A DNA stretch of 64,000 bases. Source: Cephalopachus bancanus (lineage: Eukaryota; Chordata; Mammalia; Primates; Tarsiidae). The notes under the pieces are model-generated. The model worked only from the letters and a program-made list of their open reading frames with translations, was not told the DNA's origin and made no database searches. Within the stretch, counting starts at the first letter, position 1, and every line of letters begins with the position of its first letter. Where the stretch lies: NCBI GenBank assembly GCA_027257055.1, contig JAPVLO010000115.1:2480001-2544000 (forward strand). Reading direction: 5' to 3'. Shown here in pieces: positions 48,576 through 59,060 of this stretch. The position numbers and the translations under genes are program-made.

Positions 48576-50009
48576 GGTTGTTGCTGGAGGCTAGCTCTGG
48601 GGGGTTCACGGGAACCTGAGAAGGAGGTGTGATGAGGCGAAGGAATGAGGAGTCGTGACCAGAGTTTTTTCAGGCATTCTGGCAATCAAACATACCAGGT
48701 TGCATTTATTTATAGTAAACTATAAATTAATCATTTTTGTGGTTATACAATCATAAAATGATTTCATTATTTTGTCACCAACACTGTATGTTCTCATGTC
48801 TTACAAGATTTATTATAAAGTCAATGATTAATACAACTTTCCCATAAACCCAAAACCAATTTTTGTGGTTATCACTACCACCACCTGCTGGACTATTAAC
48901 CTTATAAACTTAACATCCTATTTCATGAATATATATAATTTTCTATAAAGAAAATAAAAGATAAAAAAGGACAATCAGCTATTAAAGCAATAATATGCAA
49001 ATTCACACAAAGTTCACTTTGTCTATTCTAGGTATTCCTAACTTATTCTTATAACTAAACAAAAAGCAAAAAGTCATCATACTAAATACATCAAGCTTCG
49101 CTAGTTATATCTATTCTCACAATCTTCTATTATATAATAGCTACATTTAATTTTCTTATACCATTGGTTTACTTTGTAGCAGATTTTTATTTTCTATGCT
49201 TTTAGAATTAAACACCATGGTGGGTTACTATGTTTAATTCTTTCCCAGAGAGACAGAGAGTTCCATTTAACATATCTGCCATCTACCCAAGCCCACCTAA
49301 CCATGTCTTCATCATAAGCACCAGTATAAGGTAAAGGAGGATCAAGCCACGATAAATCTTGCATGCTGCTTCTACCCCTAGGGGCCCACCAAACTCTACC
49401 ATTAATATTATATCCCACATGTTGTCCTGCTCTAATGTAGGTGAGGGCTTAGGGGCTTTATTTTGGGGGGTTCCAGTCTTATGACTAATCTGATGTTTAA
49501 CTATACCTATGTTATCTATAACAGTTTTTACCTCAGTTTCTGTTAATTCCTTATGCCACAATTTTAATAGAGAATCTCTAAGTGTTTCATTTGCGATACA
49601 GTTAAAGGTATATTTTGTTGCAGTGGATGTTACAGTAATTTGTTCTATTGACGATTGGGTGGTCATGACCTCTCCTGTTTTTATTTGTATTTCCTGAGGC
49701 ATAGCCGATGTTGAAACATTGACTGCTTTATTACTGGCATTGTAGGCATTGTACCCTCCAATTCTGGTTACATTATTCTTTTCCGAGGGAGATTGAAACA
49801 TATTATTCCTGTAAGGCGGGAGCATAACAATATAATGGGAATAACCAGGCGACCATGAGTCACAGGGCAGCAATACAGAACTTTCCTCAAGACTTTCCGT
49901 GGGGCCTTGCCACACACATGGATCCCCTCTGGGGCTTTGCCTTCCAGGGGGTTGTCTTCATTTGGTTCCCATGCTGAGCCCCAAATTGTCATGGCCTCCA
50001 CCAGGTTGT
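48576..50009 (-). mobile_element. 1,422-bp LTR-like element nested in the L1, probable solo LTR of a betaretrovirus-like ERV
   Basis: The element is 48582-50003, flanked by the perfect 6-bp direct repeat GGTTGT (48576-48581, 50004-50009). L1 sequence resumes exactly after it. Read on the - strand it starts TGGTGGAGGC and ends GCCTCCAGCA, so it has TG...CA ends in a 10-base near-perfect inverted repeat. A 6-bp duplication is typical of betaretroviruses such as MMTV and HERV-K. An AATAAA lies on the - strand at 48710-48705, about 125 bases before the 3' end, and a TATA-like tract at 48929-48940. No direct repeat of the ends is present, so this is one LTR and not a two-LTR provirus. Unusually, the first 60% is largely open reading frame (see 49160-49990). 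Confidence 0.75.
49194..49990 (-). pseudogene. Glycoprotein-like reading frames within the LTR-like element, broken
   Basis: Reading on the - strand, three overlapping frames cover most of this segment. One runs into the element from the L1 side and ends at 49768. A second is open for 210 codons (49915-49283, from a GTG codon; no ATG at that position), with four N-glycosylation sequons (NVT, NAS, NVS, NET) in its first 110 residues. A third (49418-49194) continues the apparent coding sense after a probable frameshift, with a tryptophan-rich stretch (GRVWWAPRGRSS, then WAWVDGRYVKW). The sequon density and Trp-rich motifs suggest a retroviral envelope surface fragment, but a product encoded in the U3 region of the LTR, as in MMTV, is also possible. 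I could not assign a family. Not an intact gene. Confidence 0.45.
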
Positions 50010-52599
50010 TAACTTGTGATCTTTCCATTTTCTTCATGTATGTTTGTAGAGATATGAATTCCCCTCTCAGTACTGATTTCATGGCATCCCAGAGGTTTTA
50101 GTAAGATGTTCCTTCATTTTCATTTGTTTCCAGGTATCTTTTAATCTCTGTTTTGATTTCCATGTTGATCCAGGAGTTGCTTAGCATAATGGTGTTTAGT
50201 GTCCATGTCTTTGTGGGTTTGGGGGAAACTTTATTGGTGTTGATGTTTATTTTTATTCCACTGTGGTTTGAGAAGTTGCATGGCAATATTTCAATTTTAT
50301 AGAATTGCTTTATGCTTGATTTATGGCCGAGGATGTGGTCAATCTTATAGTACATTCCATGTGGTGATGAGTAGAATGTATATTCCATGATTGCTGGGTG
50401 GAGTGTTCTTTAGGTATCAATGAAGTCCATTTGATCAAGCGTCATGTTGAGGTTCCAGATCTCCTTGTTGATTTTTTGTCTTGATAATCTGTCTAGGGTT
50501 GTGAGTGGGGTATTTAAGTTCCCAGATATGATAGTGTTAGAGTCAATATCTTTTTTTGTTTTACCTAGAAGCTGCTTTATGAAAGTAGGTGCTCCTATGT
50601 TGGGTGCAATAATGTTTAGGATGGATATTTCTTGTTGATGGATTGAACCTTTTATCATACAGTGATCTTCCATATCTTTTAAATATTTTGATAGCTTAAA
50701 GGGCATTTTGTCTGATATTAAGATCATGACTCCTGCTTTCTTTTGTGTTCCATTCACCTGAAATTTTGTTTCCCATTGTTTTACTTTGAGTCTGTTAGTG
50801 TCCTTTCTGGTGAGAAGAGTCTCTTGGAGACAATATATTGTTGCCTCTTGGTATTTTATCTATTTTGCCATTCTATTTCTTTTCAGTGGTGCATTTAGTC
50901 CACTCACATTCAGACTAATAATTGAGATGTGAGAGTTTTATCCCTGTCATAAAGTTCTTATAGAGTGTGGTGTTGTTGCTACTGTTTGCTTGTTTGCTTA
51001 TTGTCTTTCTTTTGTTTTTTGGGTTGATTCATGTTTGTTTTCAATCTTTTTCCTGCATTCTTGGGAAGGGTGTTGTCATTCTTTTTTTCCTTTCTTCTGT
51101 GTTTAATACTTATTAAAGTGTTTCTTGTAGAGCTTGTCTGAAGGCAGATTGAATGTCTGGGAAGGATTTTAATTCTCCATCACTGATGAAGCTTAGCTTA
51201 GCTGGGTAGGTAATTGTGGTTGAAATTTTTTATCTTTGAAAACTTTGAAGATTGGGCTCCAAGCTTGCCTAGCCTGAAGTGTTTCTATAGATAAGTCTGC
51301 AGGATTCTAATTGGTCTTCCCCCATAGGTAGTCTGACCTTTCTCTCTTGCTGTCTTTAGGATTTTTTCTTTTATATCTATTTTGTTTAGGTGAATTACTA
51401 TGTGTCTAGGAGTTGGTATTCTCGTTTTGTTATCTTGCAGGGGTTCTCTGAATCTCTTGTGTTTGAATGATGAGATGAGGGAAGTTTTCTTGGATAATTT
51501 CATGGAATGTTTGTTCCAGGGTGGTCTCTGTCTCTCTATCTGCCTCAGGGATTCCAATTAACCTTAGGTTCAGCCTCTGAAATAATCACTCATCTCTTGG
51601 AGGCTTTGTTCTGTCTTTTTAAGCTTCTTTTCTATGTTTTTAACAATTTGAGTTAGTTCCATATTTTGATCTTCAAGCTCTGAGATTATTTCTTTGACTT
51701 GGTTAATTCTGTTTTCCATGCTTATCAGTTTGTTATTTATTTCATTCACTGTATTCTTTATTGCTGTTATCTCAGTTATCAACTCCTTCATTCTTTCCTC
51801 TTGTCTCTCTTTATTTCTATTTATTCACTCTATCAATATCTTGATATCTGGCTTTGTGGCTTGAGACCAGTTTGAGACCAGTCATTCTGGGGACTCTTCT
51901 TTGTTTGTATTTCAAAGTCCGTATTCTCAGTGGTTGACCTCCCAGGGATCTGTATGAGACCCATATTCTTCCTTTGGTTTTTCCTCATTTGTATAGATTG
52001 TCCCTCCCCCCCCCCTTTTAAACCTCTTCTTAATTCTATTGTTTAGTGATGGGGGGTAGCTTTTACTTCTGTTTGCTCAATCTCCTATTCTTCCTTATAT
52101 AGATCCTCCAGCTTTTTTCAATTCTGAAGCTGGACTGGGGGTGGGGGGTGCTGTACTTTTTGTAGTTTTGAGACTTAATTGAGAGGGGAGCTGTGATTCA
52201 GAAACTATCTGCAGATCCCAGTATCTGTTGACAGGTGTGTGATCCCCCTGGAACCCACTTCCCACCACCTTACAATCTGTCCATGAAGTGGGGGCATATG
52301 TTTGCCCCCTGAAAGGAAAATAAAGTAAGAAAATGGAAAAGAATGGGAAAAGGAAGGAAGGAGACAAGAGAAAGGTGGAAAGAGAGAAGAAGAAGAGGGA
52401 AAACAGACAGGCATACCAACTAACATATGAACAGAGAAACAAAGACAGAAAAGATTTTTTTAGAATACAGACAAATACAAACACACAAACTGATAAAACC
52501 CCTCTATTGATGTACTCTCCCTCAAAAGTATTCATATACAAACAGGAAGTCTTTTTAAAAAGCATTAAAATAACAGAAACAAAGCAAGTGCAAAAATGT

Positions 52600-52690
52600 A
52601 ATCAAAAAAGAAAGAAAGAAAGAAAGAAGAGGGAAAAAACTGAAACAAAAAACAAGCAAAACAAACAAACAAAAAACAAAACTTGCTCTG
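52600..52690. repeat. (GAAA)n and A-rich low-complexity tract in the L1 5' UTR
   Basis: GAAA units at about 52607-52628 are followed by AAAC/AAAACA runs to 52680. On the L1 sense strand this is a pyrimidine tract in the 5' UTR. Confidence 0.85.
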
Positions 52691-52858
52691 AGGCCATTCC
52701 TATAACTTTAACTTCCTTTCAGCTCTGGTCTCCAGCCCCTCCCCTCTGATCTCAGTGCAAGCTGATAGTATTGCTCTCAACATGGGTCAGATGCCCCATG
52801 GACTACTGAAGGAGGAAGGTGGATCAGATCTGGACTCACCCAGCTTGCTGCCGCTGCT

Positions 52859-53530
52859 GTGAAATCTCCCACTCAGATCTGTCATGCTGTGCCTGTTCCA
52901 GCAGGGGGGAGGGTCATCTGTCTCTCCAAATTTGATGAGGATGTAACCTCTAGGTCCCAGGTTGGAGGCTGGGAGGAGTTGGGAGGAGCAATGCAGGTCT
53001 CTGCCTGGTCCTCGGACAGAGAAAATTGCACCAGTTGGTATTTCCTCACCAGGGATGGGGCTCCTTTACAGCTTTCCATGACCTGCCTTCTCCATCATCC
53101 TGGGGTTCATGGTGCTCTGCTGTCACAGATGATGGTGTGGACTAGGTGTCAGGTGGCCAGAATCAGCTGTTTTCCACTGCCTCCTCTTAGGAGAGCCCCG
53201 AGAACGGCAGATGATCCTGCACACTGGGAGTGCCAATCTCACGGTAGTAGGGGGCTGCAGTCACCTCTGGAGGAGAGCCCCAGGTGTACGAACCCAAGTC
53301 TCCCCTCAGATGGACTTTCACTCACCCACCAGTGCACACCACTCACACAGAGAGTCTTTCTGGACACTCACCTTTGCAGAGATTCTCACAGTCTGACCTG
53401 TTCCATCACCATCTTTGAAAGATTTCATTCAAAGGGCAGAGAAAGAACAGCACACTATGCCTCCCTGGGACTTTTAATCAACCAACAAGCATGTGACCAA
53501 AGTCTCATTTGGTGGAGTCACTTGCACTAA
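52859..53530 (+). other. Antisense open frame across the L1 5' UTR and its flank (223 codons)
   Basis: The frame opens with a GTG codon at 52859 and ends at 53530. It is antisense to the L1 5' UTR, crosses the target duplication at 53417-53426 and continues about 100 bases into unique intron. It is GC-rich with no recognised domain. Primate L1 elements are known to have an antisense promoter and a short antisense ORF0 in the 5' UTR, but this frame is not shown to be related. Probably non-coding. Confidence 0.3.
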
Positions 53531-53949
53531 AGTTGGGAAGGGACAGTTAAATCTGTTACCAAGTGAGTTCTGTAGCCTAACTTTCATAGTTCAGATTCTA
53601 CCCCAGTTCTCCTGAGTACATCCTTCATGGTTTAGCTAGATTAAACATTTTAACACTAGACTTTTTTTAAAAAATTCATGTTAAGTTTATAAATTAAATA
53701 TTTAAAGTATTTATGGCATCAGTCACTCACCTACCTCATTTTCCCATCTGGATCACAGGTAGAAGACTCCAGTGTTTTCACTAGAGCAAGTGAAGTTACT
53801 GCTACTAGCACCTCCTGAACCATGACTTCCTCCTGAGTCCTCATATTTCTCTTCCTGGGTGTCAGAGTATTATCCCATAAGAGAGCTGTGTCTCCAGCTA
53901 CAGGATCCCCAACTTGTAAAACTTGGAGGCTGCTTCTGCCCATCAAAGC
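53427..53949. other. Unique intron between two L1 copies, nothing recognised
   Basis: About 520 bp with no recognised element. Confidence 0.5.
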
Positions 53950-54942
53950 AGAGCTGAGTTTTCTTTTTTTTTAATTGGCATTTTATTTTTTTATTATTAT
54001 TTTTAATTTTAAAATTGTGGGGTACAGTTAAGGGTTAGGTATACAAATATTCATTGTGCAGGTGCCCTTGTTGATGAGGTGTGTCCCCCTTCCCCAGAGA
54101 GACATTGACTACTGCTATTCCCACCTCCCTTCCCCTTCCTCCATAGTTCCCCACCACTGTCAATCCTTTTCTTATAGTATTATGGTAGTTGTTCAAGGTC
54201 CACTTATGAGTGAGAAGATGTGATACTCAGATCTTTGTTTCTGTGAGAGATCACTCAGTATTATAAACTTTAATTCCACCCAGGTTGCTATGAAATTCAT
54301 AATTCTGTTCTTTTTTTTATGGCTGTGTAATATTCCATTATGTATATGTACCACATTTTTTTAATCCGGTTCTCTTTTGATGGACAGCTTGGTTGATTCC
54401 ATGATCTTGCTATTGTGAACAATGCTGTGATGAACATACGTGTGCAGGTATCTTTTTCATAGAGTGATTTGAGTTTTTCAGGGTATATTCCCAGTAGGGA
54501 GATTGTGGGGTCATATGGAAGGTCAATCTTTAGAGCTTTTAGGGATCACCACACTGATTTCCACAGACGCTGTACTAGTTTACACTCCCACCAACAGTGT
54601 AGAAGTATAACCTTTTCGCCACATCCTCTCCAGCATCTGTTATTTTTTGAGTTATTAATAATGGCCATTCTGACTGGAGTTATGTGGTATCTCAGTGCAG
54701 TTTTAATTTGCATCTCCTTGATGACTAGTGAGGTTGAACATTTCTTCATGTATCTGTTGGCCACTCATATGTCTTCTTTTGAGAAGTGTCTGTTCATATC
54801 TTTTGCCCACTTTGTAATGGGGTTGTTTTTTTCTTTCAGCATGTTTGAGTTCCTTGTAGATCCTTGTTGGGCCTTTGTCAGACATAGAGTTGGCAAATAC
54901 TTTTTCCCAGTTTGTGGGCTGTCTCCCTAGAGCTGAGTTTTC
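53950..54942 (-). mobile_element. 5'-truncated lemur L1, antisense, with perfect 14-bp target duplication
   Basis: The repeat AGAGCTGAGTTTTC flanks the element at 53950-53963 and 54929-54942. The body (53964-54928, 965 bp) starts with the T-rich complement of a poly(A) tail, then the same 3' UTR as the copy at 45152 ('gttaaggggttaggtatac'-type sequence), and ends in the C-terminal part of ORF2. The 153-codon + strand frame at 54469 is antisense L1 sequence, not a gene. Confidence 0.95.
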
Positions 54943-55084
54943 AAGACTGATAGATCAGAAGTGTTGTAGAGGGAAGGACAGATTTCTCAATGGCCTCTTT
55001 CCTGTTGCTTTATACAAGAGACTGATTCTAACTAATCTTTCTTACTTGCTGATGTTTTTTCAAACTTTGTATTACAAATAATTG

Positions 55085-55795
55085 TAAGAAAATGCAAAAA
55101 TCAAGAGAAGAGCATAATGAATTCCATGGATCTATCTCTCATTTTCAACAATTTGAAATTCTTCATCAATCTTTGTTTCACCTGTACTTCCCCACTTGCC
55201 TTCCTCCCAACCCTGAATTATTTTGAAACAAATCCCAAGTATCACAAAATTTCATCTGTAAAGTTTTGTATCATTAAAAGGTAACATCTTTTTCCTTTGT
55301 TCAATTTTTTTCTTTCTTTGCTTCACATTCACTGATGGTTTTTTCTATAATTTTAATCCTAATCAGTGAATTTTTCATTTCAGATATTGTATTTTTCAAT
55401 CCTTGAAATTTTATTTGTTTCTTTTTTATGGCTTCCATTTCCTTTCTCATTATGTTTGCATTTTCCTTTAAATCCTTGAACATAGTGTGCTTATTTACAG
55501 TAACTGTTTTGAAGTGTTGACTGTTAATTTCATCATCTCTGTCATTTCTGGGTTCATTTCTATTGATTAATCTTTCTCCTGGTTATGGGTGGCATTTGCC
55601 TGTATCTTGGGAAATGTATTAATTTTTTTATTGAATGGTGGGCACTTTACATGTTGTTGTTAAGTATCTGGAGGTTGTCTTTCCTTAAAGAGTTTTTTGC
55701 TTTATTCCTATGGGCTGTCATGTCATTTGTAGATCAGTTTGATTCTTTTCAAGCTTTGCTAGAATGGATTGGAGAAGCTTTACCATAAAAAGTGT
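55085..55795 (-). mobile_element. Old L1M/HAL1-type fragment, antisense
   Basis: 'ttttgaaacaaatcccaagt' and 'tcatctgtaaagttttgta' match old L1 sequence. The - strand frame at 55301-55483 is lysine/glutamate-rich and coiled-coil-like, as in L1 ORF1. Later 'tcatcatctctgtcatttct' and 'tctcctggttatgggtggca' match the same family. Confidence 0.65.
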
Positions 55796-56322
55796 TTATC
55801 TTTGTACTATGGAGACACACTTCTGGAGTCTCCACTGAATACCCTGAGTAATCAACAAGGACTGTCAACTCTGGATGGACAGAGCACAAATATCTCCCTA
55901 CACCGGGTGAGCTCTGGAAATTCAGAGTTCAGCTTATAGTTCTCTGGCAGTTGTTTGTGGAGTTACACTCTATTCATGACTTAGTATTCAGTAAACATTC
56001 AAAAGAACCCCTATTTAAATTTCTGAAGTCTTTTGTTTATTGAGTTGTGGAGTTTTTGTTTGTTTGCGTGCTTGTTTTTGCATAGTTCCCTTCTCTCTGG
56101 AGTTCTGTCACATAACATATGATCACCTCAGCCTTCCTAAACTCCAATCTCCATCTCTTCAACTCAGTGAGGCTGCCTGTTATGCTTTCAGCACTTCTCT
56201 CCATGCACTGCAGACTGGAATGTGCCTCCAGAAAGAAAGCCATGGTGGTCATATGTCTAACCTCACTTGTTTCCCTTTACACAGAGATCACTGTCTTGTG
56301 CTGTTTCCAATGCTTGAACATA
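55796..56322. other. Unique intron sequence, nothing recognised
   Basis: No gene or named repeat is supported. Confidence 0.5.
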
Positions 56323-56324
56323 TT

Positions 56325-56633
56325 TCTTTGTTTCTTTTTTTTTTTTTCTTGAGTTGGAGTCTCACTGTGTCGCCCAGACTGGAGTGCAGTGGCCACTCCC
56401 GGCCACCACAGCCTCGACCTGCTGGGCTCCAGCGGTCCTTCCACCTCAGCCTTCCAAGTAGCTGGAACTACAGGTGCGCACTACCACGCCCGGCTAATTT
56501 TTTGATTTATTGTAGAGATGAGGTCTCGCCAAGTTGCCCAGGCGGGTCTCGAACCCGCGGGCTCAGGCAATTCACTCACCTCAGCCTCCCAAGCCACGGG
56601 ATTACAGGCTGAGTCACCAAGTCTTTGTTTCTT
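56325..56633 (-). mobile_element. Young lemur-type Alu, antisense, perfect 12-bp target duplication
   Basis: The body is 56337-56621. The repeat tctttgtttctt is at 56325-56336 and 56622-56633. The body is CpG-rich ('ctcgaacccgcgggctcagg') and closely resembles the Alu at 14824 in reverse orientation. The 190-codon + strand frame at 56040 owes its last third to this Alu. Confidence 0.95.
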
Positions 56634-56799
56634 GATTGTTACTTCATCATGGCTGGTAACAGAAATCAGAACGCTCTTTCTAAAAGATAACCAGAAAAAC
56701 ATCATAAAACCTAAGAGAAAAATAATTTCTTAATATCTTCAATTATCTAGTCTGCAATCAAATTTTATTGAGATAAGTTAGATAATATCCATGTGACTT

Positions 56800-58085
56800 T
56801 CTTCCCCTCTTCTTTCAAGTCTCTGTTCAAATTTCACCTTATTAGAGTAGTTGAGCAGGTAAGAACATGCCTTCTTATCCCTCTACTCTGATAAGGTGAA
56901 AAGCATTCCAGGCAGAAGGAACAGTATGTGTTAAAGCCTGAATTCAGAAGCAAGCTGGACATGTTCAAGGAACAGCAAAGAGACTAGTGTGACTGGAGTA
57001 GATGAATAAGGAGGGGAGAAGTTAAGATGAGGTCAGAAGTGATAGACTGTGGAGAGTTTTGAGCACAGAAGTAACATCATAGGACTTCAGTTTTTAAAGG
57101 GTCACTGACTGCTGTGTAGAGAACAGATGACTGTGGGATAACAGCAGAAGCAAGGAAAACAGTTAGGAGGCCATTGAAATAATTCAGACAGGAAATTATT
57201 ATAAATGGAAGGTAAAATCAAGAATGTTTACTATTGGATTGTATATGGAATGTGAGAGAAAGAGGGCAGTCAAGAACAACTCCAAGTGTTTTAATTCAAG
57301 CAGTGACATAATAAAAAGCCATTTACTACGATAGGAAAGACCAGAGGAGAGAGCAGTTTGGAGAGGGAGTAGAGATGGAAATCAAGACTTTAGTTTGTGA
57401 TACGTATTTAGACACTCAAGTGAAAATGCCAGGTGGGAACTGGATATATATGCCTAAATTTCAGAAGAGAGGTTGAGACTAGAAACATAAATCTGGGTAT
57501 ATCAATGTCTTTAAAGTAAATTATATCAGATCACCTTGGCTGTGAATGTGAGCAGATGAACTAAGGACCAAACCCTTGAGGACAACAATGTTTAAATTAT
57601 GGAAATATGAGAAGTATCTGGAAAAGAAGATTGAGGTAAGAGAAGAAGCAAGAGAGTTATGACCCAGAAGCCAATCAAAGTGTCTGTATCAAAAACCAAG
57701 GAATAATTGCTTATGTTGAATGCTACTGAGGTCAAGTACCATGAGGCCTGAGATGGACTATTACCTTTGGAAGCAAAGTTCTTGAGTAGGTAACAGGGAA
57801 TGGGATCCAGTGTGCAAGTAGAGAACTTGGCTTTACTAGGAGTATGAACATTTCATCTATTCTAACAGGAAGAAAGGTGGAGTTGATGGCACAGTGCAGG
57901 TGGACTGGTAGATGTAATAGTGGGGGCATATGAAGTTACTCTCTAGTATTTTCTATTTTCTCATTTTTTTTCCCTCAATAACTATTTTCTAGTTATTAAG
58001 CACCATATTATATATCAGGCACCATGCCAGGTACTAGGGAAGCAGCTATAAATAAGACTAACATTATCTTGTCCTACATACCTTC
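56800..58085 (-). mobile_element. L2 element, antisense, about 1.2 kb
   Basis: 'aaaagcattccaggcagaag', 'gaacagcaaagagactagtg', 'ttttgagcacagaagtaaca', 'gttaggaggccattgaaata' and 'gacactcaagtgaaaatgcc' follow the L2 3' half on the - strand in order. A further L2/MIR-like end ('caggcaccatgccaggtact') lies at 58016. Confidence 0.8.
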
Positions 58086-58320
58086 CGGAGCTCTTTAATG
58101 ATTACAAACACAATAATAACCCTTGGGAGAAAGATCTGAGCATTGTGTTTGCATAGGAGATGATTCTTTGTGCTGGCATCCCTGAAATCTGGCATGTGAT
58201 CCACTCTCTGCTCAGACATGCAGAGGCTTGAAGTAGCATCAGGCCCCACTGATGGGGTCTTAGAATTCTGCTCCCAAGTGCTGCCAGGAAGGCCTTGTTT
58301 CAGCTAGAAACACAGCAGCA

Positions 58321-58362
58321 CACTTCTTTTCTCCTTTATCACACTTCTTTTCTCCTTTATCA
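58321..58362. repeat. Perfect 21-bp tandem duplication
   Basis: The unit cacttcttttctcctttatca at 58321-58341 is repeated exactly at 58342-58362, and the next bases begin a third partial unit (cactta). Confidence 0.95.
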
Positions 58363-58589
58363 CACTTATAAATTCAGTACTTTGGGTAGCCTAAGCACAA
58401 AAACACACAAACAATTACTCCCTCTTTAACAGAAGCAACTGAGCAGACTTTGGGACCCTAACAAGTCCAACCTGCTGCTTTTGGGAATGGAGGGTTTAGT
58501 CACAAAGAGTTGAATAGTCTTTCCCAGGTTTCCTTGTTTCTGCCCTTCCCTCCTCCCTGCCTCAGTCTGTTCTCAACATAGGAGCTAGA

Positions 58590-59060
58590 ATGATCCATCT
58601 AAAATGACATCAAGTCTTTTCATTCTGCCTCAAAACTCTTTGGTAGCTTCCCATCTCCCTCCAAATAATAGCAGGTACATTATGATGGCCTATGATGCCC
58701 TTACCTCTCCATCCCATCGCTATGATCTTCTCTCCCATCAATCTCCACCTTACTCACACTGTTACATCCCACCAGCCTCCTTGCCTCACATTGTTTCTGC
58801 TTCAGAACCTTCACTTAGGCTCTCCCCTCTGCCTATCCCCTAGCTTCCCACATGGAGCTACGTGGCTCACTCCTTCACCTCCTCAGGCCTTTACTCTTAA
58901 GTCTCCTTTTCAAAATGAGGCCTTTTAAAACCAACCTACTTAAAATTTCAAGTCTCCCTACCCCCCATTCCCAGCCTCTTATTCCTCCTTTGCTTTTCTT
59001 CAGAATAGTTATACCTCTATATGCTCTACGGTTTCCTGCCTGACTCAATTAACATTAATA
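58590..59060 (+). mobile_element. L2 3' region, sense
   Basis: 'ctctttggtagcttcccatc', 'gatggcctatgatgccctta' and 'tcacctcctcaggcctttac' match the L2 3' UTR layout. It lies 0.5 kb from an antisense L2, so the two are inverted relative to each other. Confidence 0.7.

Larger units (their letters stand above)
45142..53426 (-). mobile_element. Near-full-length lemur L1, antisense, with two nested insertions
   Basis: The direct repeat gaaagatttc lies at 45142-45151 and 53417-53426. Between them, on the - strand, is a complete L1 layout of about 6.5 kb once insertions are removed. The 3' UTR with poly(A) (poly-T on +) starts at 45152. ORF2 covers roughly 45.9-51.2 kb, with reverse-transcriptase sequence at 47757-48041 ([16 protein letters not shown]) and endonuclease-like sequence at 50410-50757. 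ORF1 follows at about 51.2-51.8 kb, with the C-terminal domain at 51285-51557 and a coiled coil at 51570-51791. A 5' UTR extends to 53416. All frames carry stops, so the copy is inactive. An Alu (46009-46318) and an LTR-like element (48582-50003) interrupt it. Confidence 0.92.

Noticed and set aside
52095..52749. Overlapping frames of 156 (-) and 138 (+) codons
   Set aside because: Both fall in the low-complexity pyrimidine/purine tract of the L1 5' UTR. Their biased residue content reflects simple sequence.
54469..54930. 153-codon + strand frame
   Set aside because: It is the antisense of a 5'-truncated L1 with a clear target duplication, so it is not a gene.
56040..56612. 190-codon + strand frame
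   Set aside because: The last third is antisense Alu, and the rest is unique intron with no recognised content.
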